From: Chersky-299 sp963749535
GTDB taxonomy: Bacteria > Actinomycetota > Thermoleophilia > RBG-16-64-13
Assembly (NCBI GenBank): GCA_963749535.1
Contig: CAVVNF010000026.1
Span: 163,043 to 227,042 of the forward strand
Reading direction: 5' to 3'
Length of the DNA: 64,000 nucleotides
The notes beneath the pieces are model-generated. The model searched no databases. It worked only from the letters and a program-made list of their open reading frames with translations, and was not told where the DNA came from. Position numbers and translations under genes: made by a program. Each line of letters opens with the position of its first letter. The stretch's first letter is position 1. This document shows, one piece after another, positions 39,933-51,119 of this stretch.

Positions 39933-42547
39933 ATGAGCAAAGTCGAGAGAATGACCAACTGCACCACGGGCGGTCCGGTCTTCGTGGACGTGGAGGACGG
40001 CAAGATCGTCCGCCTTACGCCCATCGATCTGGACGAGACCGACAAAGGCGACTGGGTCATCGAGGCTCGAGGCCGGTCATTCACGCCGCCTAGGCGGACC
40101 ACCCTCTCGCCGCACGCCGTGGCGCAGAAGTCCATGGTCTATTCGCCCAAGCGGATACTCACCCCGCTCAAGCGGGTGGACTTCGACCCCAAGGGCAACC
40201 GCAACATCCAGAACCGCGGGGTGTCCGGCTACGAGCCCATCAGCTGGGACGAGGCCCTGGACATCGTCGCCGACGAAGTCGACGCGCGTGCCAGCGCGAA
40301 GTGGGCCCCGCGGCCATCCTCACCACCGGGCTCTCACCACCTGTGGGGCAACGTCGGCTACCGGCACAGCGCCTACTTCCGCTTCATGAACCTGGTCGGG
40401 CTTCGCCTACGCGGCGCACAACCCGGACAGCTGGGAAGGCTGGCACTGGGGCGGCATGCACATGTGGGGCAACACCCACCGCCTGGGCATCCCCGAGCAG
40501 TACGACCTCCTGGAAGACGCCCTCAAGCACACCGAGATGGTCGTCTTCTGGTCGTCGGACCCGGAGACCACCGGCGGTGGCATCTACTCCGCCTTCGAGA
40601 GCACCTGCCGCCGCTACTGGATGAAAGAGCTCGGCATCAAGATGGTGTTCATCGACCCCTACTTCAACCACACCGCCGGTCTGTTCGCCGACAAGTGGTT
40701 CGCCCCGCGCCTGGGCACCGACGTGGCCTTCGGCCTGGCCATCGCCTTCACCTGGCTCACCGAGGGCACCTACGACAAGGAGTACATCTCGCTGCGCACC
40801 GTCGGCTTCGACGAGTGGAAGGACTACGTGCTCGGCAAGACCGACGGCGTGCCCAAGACCCCGGAGTGGGCGGAGGACGAGAGCGGCATCCCGGCGCGGG
40901 AGATCCGGGCGCTGGCCCGGGAGTGGGGGGCCAAGAAGACCATGCTGGCCGCCGGCGGCCTCGGGGGCTGGGGCGGCGCCTGCCGCTCGCGCCACCGGCA
41001 ACGAGTGGGCCCGCACCATGATCGCCCTGGCCGCCATGCAGGGCTACGGCAAGCCCGGCAGCAACATCTGGGGCGACCACCCAGGGTGCGCCGTCCGACG
41101 AGTCCTTCGTCTTCCCCGGTTACGCCGAGGGCGGCATCTCCGGCGACGTGGACAAATCGGCGGCCGGCTTCCGCTGGCTCTACCGCCTGTTCGGCCGGCA
41201 AAGGAGCGCCGGCGCCCACCCGCAACACCCACGACTCGACCGAAGGGCATGGCGATCCCGCGGCTCCGCATCCCCGAGGCGATGATGCACGAGAAGATGG
41301 AGTGGCACGGCAAGGGCTTCTGCGGCTCCTCCATCGAGTCGCAGTTCCAGAAGTACAAGTATCCGGCGCCCGGCTATCCGTACATCAGCATGTACTACCG
41401 GTACGGCGGCTCGTTCATCGGCACCATGACGGAGACCAACCGCTACGTCAAGGCCTACCGCGAAGGCAAGGTGCCGTTCGTGGTCAACCAGTCGATCTGG
41501 TTCGAAGGGGAGGCCAGGTTCGCCGACATCATCCTGCCGGCCTGCACCAACTTCGAGCGCTGGGACATCAGCGAGTTCGCCAACTGCTCCGGCTACATCC
41601 CCGACAACTTCCACCAGACCAACCACCGGGTGATCGTCTTCCAGAAGAAGTGCATCGAGCCGCTGGGCGAGTCGAAGTCGGACTACGAGATCTTCTGCCA
41701 TGGTCTGCGAGCGCCTGGGCGTCGGCGACATCTACACCGAAGGGCGGCAAGGACGAGTACGACTGGGTCAAGGACTACTTCCACGCCACCGACCTGCCCA
41801 ACAACATCACCTGGGAGGAGTTCGAGAAGAAGGGCTACTACGTGGTGCCCTTCCCCAAAGACCACAAGTCGACGCCGGCCATGCGCTGGTTCGCCGAGGG
41901 GCGTCAGAAGGACACGCCGGACTGGGGCCCGTGCCCCGGTGACACGGTCGGCCTGAAGGGTCTGCAGACCGCCTCCGGCAAGATCGAGTTCGTGAGCTCC
42001 AGCCTCAAGCGGTTCGAGGAAAGCGGCGTCGTCGACCCGGAGCGGCCGGTCATGGGCCCGCAGTACATCGCGAGCTGGGAAGGCCATCACACCGCCGATC
42101 GCTATAAGGACTACCCGCTGCAGATGGTGTCCCCGCACCCGCGCTTCAGCTTCCACACCATGGGCGACTCCAAGGACAGCTGGCTGAACGAGGTCAAGGA
42201 CCACCGGGTGCTAAGATGACGGCCACTACTACTGGATCATGCGCCTGAACACGCAAGGATGCGGAGGCCCGCGGCATCAAGGACGGCGACCTCATCCGGG
42301 CCTTCAACGACCGCGGCTCGGTCATCCTGGCCGCGCAGGTCACGGAGCGGCTGCCGCTCGGGCACGGTCCACTCCTACGAGTCGTGCGCCGACTACCTCC
42401 CGCTGGGCGAGCCGGGCGAGTCGCCGGACACCGCTGGCTGCGTCAACATCCTCACCTCCAAGCGGTTCATCACCCCGACCTCGACCGGGCATGGCCCACA
42501 ACTCGTGTCTGATCCAGGTGGAGAAATGGGAGGGCGAAGCCAAATGA
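39933..42547 (+). CDS. Transhydroxylase large subunit (pair 2; about fourteen indels)
   Basis: Corrected 866 residues, same length as pair 1. Starts MSKVERMTNCTTGGPVFVDV. Keeps SHHLWGNVGYRHSAYF, the Mo-serine motif HNPDSWEGWHWGG, MHMWGNTHRLGIPEQY (pair 1 has MHMWGFSWRLGNPEQY) and SIWFEGEARFADIILPACT. The differing segment just after the Mo ligand may change the substrate: pyrogallol, hydroxyhydroquinone or another triol. Catalytic part cytoplasmic, no signal peptide. The end overlaps the ATG of its small subunit. All fourteen extra bases fit between codons. Confidence 0.88.
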
Positions 42548-43389
42548 AGAAGTGGAACCTGGTCATCGACGTCGCCCGCTGCCACGACTGCAACGACTGC
42601 TTCCTGGCCGACAAGGACGAGTTCGTGGACAACGAGTGGCCGCCCACTCGCCAGCTCCCAGCCGCGCCACGGCCACCGCTGGATGAACATCGAGCGTAAG
42701 GAGCGGGGCCAGTACCCCATCGTGCAGGTGGCCTACCTGCCCCTGCCCTGCCAGCACTGCGACGACGCCCCCTGCCTGAAGGCCTCACCGGCGGGCACCA
42801 TCTACACGCCGGGACGATGGCCTGGTCATCATCGACCCCGTGAAGGCCAAAGGCCAGCCAGGAGATCGTGGACACCTGCCCCTACGGCGCCATCTACTGG
42901 AACGAGGAGGCGCAGGTGCCCCAGAAGTGCACCGGCTGCGCCCACCTCATAGACGAAGGCTGGACCGAGACCCGCTGCTCCCAGGTCTGCCCCACCGACG
43001 CCATCAAGCTCGTACTGGCCGAAGACGCCGAGATGGCCGAGAAGGCTGAAGCCGAAGGGCTCCAGGCCTACCAGGCCGACTCTGGGCACCTCCCCCCGGG
43101 TCTACTACAAGAACCTCCACCGCTGGACGAAGGCCTTCCTGGCCGGCGAGCGTCATCTACAAGGACACGGATGAGTGCGCCGAAGGGGTCAAAGCCACCG
43201 TGGCCTCCGCCGGCCAGACCGTCGGGCGAAGGCCTCACCAACAACTACGGCGACTTCGTGGTGGACGAACTCGAACCGCAGGGTACCTACACCCTCACCC
43301 TCTCCGCCCCCGGCTACAAGCCCCTCACCCGCGAGGTCACCCTGGCGGCCAGTCTCAACCTGGGCCAGCTCTTCCTGGAAAAAGCGTAA
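42544..43389 (+). CDS. Transhydroxylase small (Fe-S) subunit, pair 2 (about six indels)
   Basis: Corrected 279 residues. Same cluster pattern as pair 1: CHDCNDCFLADKDEF with Asp as fourth ligand (clean GAC codon here, no indel nearby), CQHCDDAPC, TCPYG, CTGCAHLIDEGW and CSQVCPTDA. The C-terminal domain begins VIYKDTDECAEG and ends LGQLFLEKA; it carries the transthyretin-like fold signature YGDFVVDELEPQGTYTLTL. ATG overlaps the large-subunit stop. Confidence 0.87.
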
Positions 43390-43445
43390 GGAGCGGCTTG
43401 AGTCTAGCCGGCGCCGGCGTGGCCGGGCACCGAGAGTAAGACGAG

Positions 43446-43476
43446 GGGGCGCCCACTCATCGGAGTGGGCGGCCCC
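43446..43476 (+). terminator. Terminator after transhydroxylase pair 2
   Basis: 8-bp stem GCCCACTC/GAGTGGGC (43451-43470, 4-nt loop) with further G/C pairs outside, then CTTCG. About 60 bases after the stop codon. Confidence 0.6.
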
Positions 43477-43594
43477 TTCGGCACCGTGGCATTTCTGGTC
43501 GTCGCGAGGCGGAACGCGTCCGTGGTCGGATGACGGGCTGACTGGACCTCTTCGGTTATGCGCAAAGAAGTATCACGTTATGAAGGGAACTCAT

Positions 43595-43600
43595 TATAAT
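43595..43600 (+). promoter_or_regulatory. Possible -10 box upstream of the Mo hydroxylase genes
   Basis: A perfect TATAAT in an AT-rich island about 150 bases before the FAD-subunit start. No good -35 hexamer at 16-18 bases. The remaining 360-base gap shows only the terminator listed above. Confidence 0.35.
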
Positions 43601-43751
43601 GTTGCTACATCGGTACGGGGCTACGATACAAGGCTGAGTCGGGGCCCGGAGGTCAGATGCCCGCGGCACCCACTGGTTGGAGCTTGGCGGCCGAGAAGAA
43701 CCAGATTTGCGGCACTTGCGGCGACGATAATTGGAGCGAGGAGAGTTGCCG

Positions 43752-44633
43752 ATGAAAGCGTTCGAGTATGTGCGCCCGTCGACCTTGGAGGAGGCCTGCA
43801 GGTACCTGGCGGAGTCCGGGGGAGGAGTGAGGCCACTTGCCGGTGGCACGGATCTGCTCGTGCAGATCAAACATGACCGATGCCAGCCGAAGGCCTTACT
43901 GAGTCTGAGAGATCTTGCGGAGCTTTCCTTTGTGCGTCGGGAAGCCGACGGCGGTCTGGTAATGGGCTCGATGACCGAATTGGCCGCCGTCGAGAACTCT
44001 CCCGACGTGTTGCGAGACTTCCCCGCCATCGCCGAGGCCGCGTCCCTCGTGGGATCGGTGCAGGTGCGCAATCGTGCTACCCTGGGCGGCAATTTGTGCA
44101 ACGCGGCCCCATCAGCCGACATGATCCCCATCCTCATCGCCTGTGGTGCTACCGCTACCATCACAGACGGTCGCGTCGAGCGGGCAGTCGCCCTCGAAGA
44201 TTTCTTCACGGGCCCTGGGAGGACGGTGCTGGCCGGCGGGGAGTTGCTGAAGCAGGTGTCGGTACCCGCGCCGCGGAAGGCCAGCTTCGCCAAGTACCTG
44301 AAGGCCTTCCGCTCCGCGATGGACATCGCCATCGTCGGTGTGGCGGTGAAGGCCGACTTTGACGCCGCAACAGGGGCCTGTCAGGACCTTAGGCTCGTGC
44401 TCGGTGCTGTGGCTCCAACCGTCATCCGGGCTAAGGTCGCTGAGAAGATGGCACTCGGAAGGAAGCTCGACGCCGAGCTCATCGGCGCCATGAGCCGCGC
44501 TGCCGCCGACGAAGCAAAGCCGATCTCCGACGTGCGCTCGTCCGCGGATTATCGCAAGACGATGGTGGCAGTCCTTTCGAGACGGGCCCTTGACGCGGCT
44601 CGGGCGTGGGCGGAGAAAGGAGGCCTCGGGTGA
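43752..44633 (+). CDS. Xanthine-dehydrogenase-family hydroxylase, FAD subunit
   Basis: 293 residues from ATG 43752 (GAGGAGAG upstream; a TTG 21 bases earlier is less likely). FAD_binding_5 domain: RPLAGGTDLLVQIK and TLGGNLCNAAPSAD, then the CO_deh_flav_C region. It lacks the ~40-residue Cys loop carrying a [4Fe-4S] cluster found in 4-hydroxybenzoyl-CoA reductase beta, so that activity is unlikely. It passes electrons from the Fe-S subunit to an acceptor. Start of a coupled three-gene unit. Confidence 0.88.
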   Translation: MKAFEYVRPSTLEEACRYLAESGGGVRPLAGGTDLLVQIKHDRCQPKALLSLRDLAELSFVRREADGGLVMGSMTELAAVENSPDVLRDFPAIAEAASLVGSVQVRNRATLGGNLCNAAPSADMIPILIACGATATITDGRVERAVALEDFFTGPGRTVLAGGELLKQVSVPAPRKASFAKYLKAFRSAMDIAIVGVAVKADFDAATGACQDLRLVLGAVAPTVIRAKVAEKMALGRKLDAELIGAMSRAAADEAKPISDVRSSADYRKTMVAVLSRRALDAARAWAEKGGLG

Positions 44634-45112
44634 AAAAGGAACTGAGGATCACGGTGAATGGCGACTCGTACCATCTCCTGGTCGATTCCAATCGGACGCT
44701 CCTTGACGTCATCCGGGACCAGATCGGTCTGACCGGCACCAAGAACGGATGTGGAGCCGGTGAATGTGGCGCTTGCACGGTGCTTCTGAACGGCGAGCCG
44801 GTGAACTCGTGCCTGGTGCTTGCTCATGAGGCCAACGGACAAGAGGTGATCACGATCGAGGGCCTGTCCAAGGGCGGCGTCATTCACCCCATCCAACAGG
44901 CATTCATCGACACCGGGGCTATCCAATGCGGCTTCTGCACGCCGGGGATGGTCATGTCGGCCAAGGCCTTGCTCGACCGCAAGCCGCAAGCCGATCGAGA
45001 CGACATCCGCAAGGGGCTGAGAGGCAACCTCTGCAGATGCACCGGATACGTGAAGATCGTCGAAGCCATCGAAGCTGCTCAGTGCTTGATCGCGGAGGGG
45101 GAGTCCAAATGA
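44630..45112 (+). CDS. Xanthine-dehydrogenase-family hydroxylase, [2Fe-2S] subunit
   Basis: 160 residues from a GTG overlapping the previous stop. Plant-type ferredoxin cluster CGAGECGACTVLL...C (residues ~40-62) and the second cluster CGFCTPGMV...CRCTGY. Standard small subunit of molybdenum hydroxylases (CoxS, HcrC, NdhS). No frame break. Confidence 0.93.
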   Translation: MKKELRITVNGDSYHLLVDSNRTLLDVIRDQIGLTGTKNGCGAGECGACTVLLNGEPVNSCLVLAHEANGQEVITIEGLSKGGVIHPIQQAFIDTGAIQCGFCTPGMVMSAKALLDRKPQADRDDIRKGLRGNLCRCTGYVKIVEAIEAAQCLIAEGESK

Positions 45113-47390
45113 ACACTTGCGTCATCGGGAAAGGACTTCCGCGGATCGACGCGCTGCCGAAAGTGACGGGGGCCGCCCAATACACGGTCGATCTGAAGTT
45201 GCCGGGAATGGTCTACGGGAAGATCTTGCGCAGTACCGTTCCACACGCGCGCATCAAGGGGATCGACACGTCCGCGGCCGAGAAACTGCCTGGCGTTCTG
45301 TCCGTTATCACGGGGAAGGACGTTCCCCAGAACATCTTCAGCTTCTATCAGTGGTTGGCCGACAAGAGGATCTTGTGTACGGACAAAGTCCGCTATGTGG
45401 GCGACGAGGTGGCAGCTGTAGCGGCTTTGGACGAGGACACGGCAGAGGCGGCTCTGGCGCTGATCAAAGTCGACTACGAACCCTTGCCGGCGGTTTTCGA
45501 TATCGATGCGTCCATGGCCCCAGGCGCGCCCTTGCTCCATGAAGACAAAGAGAGCAACGTCACGTGGACCGTCGAGCGTCTGTTCGGAGACCCCGACAAG
45601 GCTTTTGCCGAATGCGATTTTGTGGTCGAGGGCAAGTACGTGACTCAGGCGACCGCGCACACCTGTATGGAAGTGTCGAACTGTGTGGCCAGGTGGGACG
45701 CATTCGACCGACTGACCATTTGGACGAATACGCAAGCCCCTCACACGCAGCGGCAAGAGATCGCCCGGATCCTCGGCATCCCCAAGAGGAACGTGCGCGT
45801 GATCAGCTCGATCATGGGGGGCGGGTTCGGGTCGAAGTTGGTCATGGACATGAAGCTTCCCATCGCCGCCGTTCTGTCGAAGAATACCGGTCGCGCCGTG
45901 AAGATCGTCAACACCCGCAGCGAGGAGTTCACCACCGCGAAGACGCGGTATCCGTACACGCTCTATCTGAAGACCGGAGCCAAGAAGGACGGGAGGATCT
46001 GGGCCCGGGAACTCAAGGTGATCGGAGACGCGGGCGCGTACCACGACAAGGGTCCGGCCACCATCAACTTCGCCAGTATGATGTACGGCACGCTCTACGA
46101 TGTGCCCAACATGCGCTTCGACGGGATGCTGGCCTACACGAACAAGGAGATGGGCACGGCCTTCCGCGGTTTCGGGAACCCGCAGTTCACATTCGCTACC
46201 GAGACTCAGATAGACGAGCTCGCCGCAAAGATGGGGATGGATCCGCTCGAGCTCCGGCTAAAGAACGCCAATCAGCCCGGGCATACCACGACGTTGCGGC
46301 GCCGAGGTCTGTGGTTGTGCCATGACGGAGTGCATGCTCGCGGCCGCCGAAGGGATCGGATGGGACAAGAAGCGTCATGACGAGGGTAGGAAAGGCCTTC
46401 GCGGCGTAGGACTGGCCAACATGGTCCATACCGGCGGCGGCGGCAGGTTCTACGGGTATAACTCCGCCGAAGCCTTCGTCAAGTTGTCGGACGAGGGAAC
46501 GGTTACCATCATCACCTCGGCTCTGGACATGGGCCAAGGGGCGCACACTGTCATGGCCCAGATCGTGGCCGAGGAGCTTGGGGTGGAGATGGACGACGTC
46601 AAGGTCATATCCAACGATACCGACCTTACTCCTTACGACCTGGGCTCCTGGGGCAGCCGGGCGACCTTCATGAACGGCAATGCGGTCATGATGGCGGCGA
46701 GGGACGCGAAGAAGGGCGTCACTCGACGCCGCAGCCGAGATGCTCGAAGCCGATCCCAGCACCATCGTGGTCTCAGAGGGCAAGGTTTATGTCGAGGGCT
46801 CCACTGAAAAGCACGAGCTTTCGGAGATCGTCGAACACGCGGTGAATGCCCACGGGAACCCCATCTCCGGTGCGGGACGCTTCGTAGACTCGCTGCCCGA
46901 GGGGTACACGATCCCGACCGCGTTCACCAAGAACATCCCGTGTTTCGCATTCGGGACGCAAGCCGTGGAGATCGAGATCGACGAGGAGACGGGCGAGGTC
47001 AAGGTGCTCAAGGTCGTCGCTGCCCATGAGACCGGCACCACCATCAACTCCGTGATGGCCGAGGGCCAGATCGAAGGCGCCGTGGCCCAGGGCATCGGAT
47101 ACGCATTGATGGAAGAATTGATCCAAGAGAACGGCAAGATCTTGAACGATGGCTTCCTCGACTACAAGATCCCGAACATCGGAGATGTCCCCGAGATCGA
47201 AGCGATCTGCGTGGAGAGTCTCGGCACCAATGGCCCCTACGGCGCGAAAGGGATCGGTGAGCCGGCTCTGGTGCCGACAGCTCCTGCGATCGCCAACGCC
47301 ATCTACGACGCCACTGGAATCTGGCTGCGAGAGCTGCCGATGACCCGCGAACGGGTGCTCAAGGCCCTCCAGGAAGCCAAGGATTCGTAG
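45109..47390 (+). CDS. Xanthine-dehydrogenase-family hydroxylase, molybdenum subunit (two indels)
   Basis: 759 residues after removing an extra base near 46292 and one near 46721. Mo-MCD cofactor motifs: SIMGGGFGSK, GTAFRGFGNPQ, the QGAHT/Q-loop segment DMGQGAHTVMAQI, and the catalytic Glu in GPYGAKGIGEPALVP. Such enzymes insert a water-derived hydroxyl into an electron-poor or aromatic C-H. In this neighbourhood a phenolic substrate is plausible, yielding di- or trihydroxybenzenes for the transhydroxylases (inference); purine or N-heterocycle hydroxylation is the alternative. ATG overlaps the Fe-S subunit stop. Confidence 0.87.
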
Positions 47391-47440
47391 TAGGAGGAAT
47401 CTCGTCGCGGTTCTATCCGCGCAGGGAACGTTCGCAGACA

Positions 47441-47479
47441 GATGTGGGGCTGCTCCCAAGACGGGAGCAGCCCCACATC
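47441..47479. terminator. Long perfect hairpin after the Mo hydroxylase genes
   Basis: 17-bp perfect stem (47441-47457 with 47463-47479, 5-nt loop), 50 bases after the Mo-subunit stop and before iclR. No T tract on this strand. Confidence 0.7.
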
Positions 47480-47582
47480 AACGTCACCGCCGAAAACGCC
47501 CGTGATCGTGTCTGAACGCATCGATTTGCGGATAGAATAAAGTTGCTGGTGCCAAAGCAGGCAAGCGACATCGGACGGGATC

Positions 47583-48422
47583 ATGGCAAGGACCGGGGGC
47601 AGGCCGAGAATGCAGGTGGACGACCGCGACGGTGAAGACAGCGAGGTCTTCGTCAGAGCGCTCGCCCGCGGTCTCACCATCCTGGCGCTGTTCGATGTGG
47701 AGCACCCCGACTGGAGCTTGAGCGAGATCTGCGAGAAGACCGGCATCTCAAGGACCACCGCCTACCGCATGCTAAGGACGATGGAGTCCAAGGGTTTCCT
47801 CGAGTTCGACTCGGAGACCGAGAAACATCACCTCGGCCGGTCGATGATCCCCGGGGCATATCTGGCCCTGTCTTACGTGGGCTTCGCCCGGGCCACGAGG
47901 CCCTTTCTTGAGGAGCTTGCACGCACGACCGGCGAGACCGTGGAGTTGACCGTCGAATGGGACGAAGGGGCCGTCGTCGTCGATCACGTGCCGACCACTC
48001 GCCCGTTCAAGCCCAATCTGCCCACGGGGCGCGTCCTGCGGAATCTCACCAACTCCGCGATGAAGATGCACGTGGCTCACCGCTCTGAGTCCGAGAGGAA
48101 TAGGGTCTTGCGCTCTCCTCAGCCGAAGCTCACCCCGTTCACCGTGACCGATCCGGGCGAGCTGGCACAGCAACTCGCCAGGGTAGCGCAGGAAGGGGTG
48201 TCGTTCGACCTCGAGGAACAAGATCTTGGCGTCTGCGCGGTTTCCGCGCCGGTGTTTGGACCGAGTGGCGACGTGAAGGCCGTGGTCACCCTTGTGCTGC
48301 CGCCTGAGCGGTTCGGGCCCGAGGACCGGCAGAGCAAGGTGGATGCGGTGAAAAGCACGGCAGCAGAACTGGCCAGGTATCTCAGCCGGACGAGGGCCGA
48401 TCAAGCCGTCGCTTCCGGTTGA
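47583..48422 (+). CDS. IclR-family transcriptional regulator
   Basis: 279 residues. N-terminal winged HTH (ARGLTILALFDVEHPDWSLSEICEKTGISRTTAYRML), then the IclR effector domain (GETVELTVEWDEG, FDLEEQDLGVCAVSAPVFG). IclR proteins often control aromatic catabolism and bind small acids or phenols. It sits between the Mo hydroxylase and transhydroxylase pair 3 in the same direction. A perfect palindrome lies 42 bases past its stop. A TAGAAT box about 50 bases before the ATG could be its -10. Frame intact. Confidence 0.9.
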   Translation: MARTGGRPRMQVDDRDGEDSEVFVRALARGLTILALFDVEHPDWSLSEICEKTGISRTTAYRMLRTMESKGFLEFDSETEKHHLGRSMIPGAYLALSYVGFARATRPFLEELARTTGETVELTVEWDEGAVVVDHVPTTRPFKPNLPTGRVLRNLTNSAMKMHVAHRSESERNRVLRSPQPKLTPFTVTDPGELAQQLARVAQEGVSFDLEEQDLGVCAVSAPVFGPSGDVKAVVTLVLPPERFGPEDRQSKVDAVKSTAAELARYLSRTRADQAVASG

Positions 48423-48481
48423 CTGGGGGGCGGGAGACTGGCATAGTATGAGATAAGCGCTTAGCGGAATAGCTATTCCGC
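48419..48481 (+). promoter_or_regulatory. Promoter and palindromic operator candidate before pair 3
   Basis: TTGACT (48419-48424, overlapping the iclR stop) is followed after 17 bases by CATAGT (48442-48447). Just downstream, 48464-48481, is the perfect 18-base palindrome GCGGAATAGCTATTCCGC. GGAAT...ATTCC arms are like the sites bound by IclR-family regulators. A protein bound there would block transcription of pair 3, so autoregulated repression by the adjacent IclR protein is a reasonable guess. Confidence 0.55.
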
Positions 48482-48516
48482 AGAGAGGAATAGAGACGAG
48501 AAGCAAGGGAGACGTT

Positions 48517-51119
48517 ATGGCGGAAGACATGAGCAAGACCGGAGCGTCAGGGGAACGCACGCTGGTGCGGGACATCAGCTTCTGCGGTGTGCCCGAGAAC
48601 GGCTCCAATGCATCGATGGTGGACGTCAAGGATGGCAAGATCATCCGCATTCGTCCCATGCACTACGACTGGAAGTACGATCCAAAGACAGAGATGAACC
48701 CCTGGAAGTTTGAAGTGCGGGGCAAGACGTTCGAACCCAGCATGAAGACCCTGATCCCCCCTTACTCCATCGCCTATAAGAAGCGCGTCTACTCGCCGGC
48801 CCGTATCCGCTACCCTATGATGCGCGTTGACTTCGACCCCAACGGCGAGCGCAACCCACAGAACCGGGGTGTCAGCAAGTACAAGCGCATCTCCTGGGAC
48901 CAGGCATCTGGACGTCATCACCAGCGAGATGAACCGCATTAAAGAGAAGTATGGGCCCACCGCCCTCCTCTACGAGAGCGACCAGCACGGCGAGAACAAA
49001 GTCGTCCAGGCCTGTCACGGCGCCGGCCGCAAGCTGCTTCGTCTCTGGGGCGGCTTCACTCAGCAAAACCGCCAGCCCGACAGCTGGGAAGGTTGGTGGT
49101 TCGGCAGCAAGCACTTCTGGGGCTGCGAGCCGGTAGGCCAGGGTCATGCAGAGCAACCTGCTGTATGACATGTCGAAGAACGCCGAGCTGCTGCTGTTCT
49201 GGGGCTGCGACCAGGAAACGACCCCGTGGGGTTGGCAGGGCCAGCTTCCCAGCCGCCTCAGCTACTGGTGGAGTGAACTCGGCATCAAGCAAATCTACGT
49301 GTGCCCAGACCTCAACTATGCCGCGGCCGTGCACGCCGACAGGTGGATCCCGGTCCTGCCGAATACCGACGCGGCTCTCTATCTGGCCATCACGTACCAG
49401 TGGTTCAAAGACGGCACCTATGACAAGGAATACCTCAATACTCACGCCGTTGGCGTTGAGAAATACGAGGCCTACGTCATGGGCGAAGAGGACGGTGTGA
49501 AGAAGACTCCGGAGTGGGCGGCACCCATCTGCGGCGTCCCATCGCGCACGATCAAGGCGCTGGCCAAGGAATGGGCGTCTAAGCGCACCACCGTGGTCAT
49601 CGGCAACGGCGGCCCGGGTATCCGCGGTCCATACGCCACAGAGCCCGCCCGTCTGCAGAGCATCTGCCTGGCCATGCAGGGCCTCGGCAAGCCGGGTGTC
49701 AACCAGGCCAAGATGATCGAATGGGGACTCTTCGACAAGCCGGATCAGTACGCTCAGCCCAAGCCGCTGCGTGTGCCCTATCTGCGTGCCGCCTACACCG
49801 GTGGCCACCCGGACGAGACCAACCATCCCTCGTTCATCCCTAAGACCTACATCCCTAAGGCCATCCTCGAGGGTGAGTGTGACTGGTATGGCGTGCGAAT
49901 CCGAGAGTGCCGACCGTACCGACCAGTTCGTGCACTACAAGTATCCGGCCGACGGATGCTCCAAGGTCCACATGGTCTGGACCGACTCTCCATCCTGGAT
50001 CACCTGCTGGAACATGGGCAACGAGTACGTCAAAGCCATGCGGCATCCCGACATCGAGTTCATGTTCTGTCAGCACCCGTGGCTGGAGAACGACGCCCTG
50101 CTGGCCGACATCATCCTTCCGGTGAACACCAAGCTTGAGGAAGACGACATCGCCGGCGACATCTTCAGCGGCCAGTACAACCTGCTCTTCCCCGAGCACA
50201 AGTGCATCGAGCCGCTGGGTGAGTCGTTCAGCGACTACGAGATCGTCGTAAAACTTGCCGAGCGCCTCGGGCTGCTGCAGGAATACACCGGCGGCAAGAC
50301 CATCCCCGAGCTCATCAAGTACGGCTGGGAGACCTCCCGTTGTGCCGACCTGATCAGTTGGGAAGAGCTGAACGAGAAGGGCTACTACGTGGTCCCGACC
50401 GCCGACGGGTGGGAAGACGTGCCGGCCGGGTTCTACAACTTCTACAAGGACCCGAAGAAGTATCCCCTTACCACACCTACCGGCATGCTCGAGTTCGAGG
50501 CCACGGGTCTGCTCAAGCACTTCCCCGACGACCTAGAGCGGCCGCCGGTACCCAAGTGGATCCCCAAGGGCATCAGCCACGAGGAGACCTTCGGCACGGA
50601 GCGTTCCAAGAAGTATCCACTGCTGGTCTGCTCCAACCATCCGCGCTGGGGCGTGCATTCGCAGCACGATGACATCACCTGGCTGCGCGAGATCGAGACC
50701 TGCAAGATCAAAGGTCCCGATGGTTATCAGTATCATCCGGTCTGGCTGCATCCATCGACGGCAGAAGCCGCGGTATCAAGCACGGTGACATCGTCTCGAT
50801 CTTCAACGAACGCGGCACGGTGCTCGCCGGCGCGTACATCACCGAGCGCATCATGCCCGGTGTGGTCTACATCGACCACGGCGCCAAGTGGGACCCCATC
50901 GATCCAGGCGTGATCGACCGTGGCGGCGCTATCAACACCATCGTGCCCAGCAACACGACCTCGAAGAACGCGGTCGGCCACGCGGTCAGCGGCTTCCTGG
51001 TCGAAGTCGAGAAGACCGACATGGAAGAACTCAAGCGCAAATATCCAGAAGCCTTCGAACGGCCCTTCCACCCGTGCGCGGGTCCCGGCTTAGAGGCCTG
51101 CATTATGGGGGTGGAATAA
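48517..51119 (+). CDS. Divergent transhydroxylase-like molybdopterin oxidoreductase, large subunit (pair 3; about four indels)
   Basis: Corrected 866 residues (three extra bases, one missing). Same superfamily and length as pairs 1 and 2 but a separate class. The start reads DISFCGVPENGSNASMVDVKDG. The SSHHMWG segment of true transhydroxylases is replaced by YESDQHGENKVVQ. The Mo-ligand serine motif is kept as RQPDSWEGWWFGSKHFWGC. HPWLENDALLADIILPVNT and VDRGGAINTIVP-type endings differ from pair 1. Substrate unknown: a polyphenol (de)hydroxylase, as in gut catechol dehydroxylases or resorcinol hydroxylase, is possible. AAGGGAG precedes the ATG. Its stop overlaps the small-subunit ATG (TAATG). 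Confidence 0.85.

Noticed and set aside
43752..47390. 4-hydroxybenzoyl-CoA reductase
   Set aside because: The FAD subunit lacks the extra cysteine loop for a [4Fe-4S] cluster, and no CoA ligase gene is nearby.
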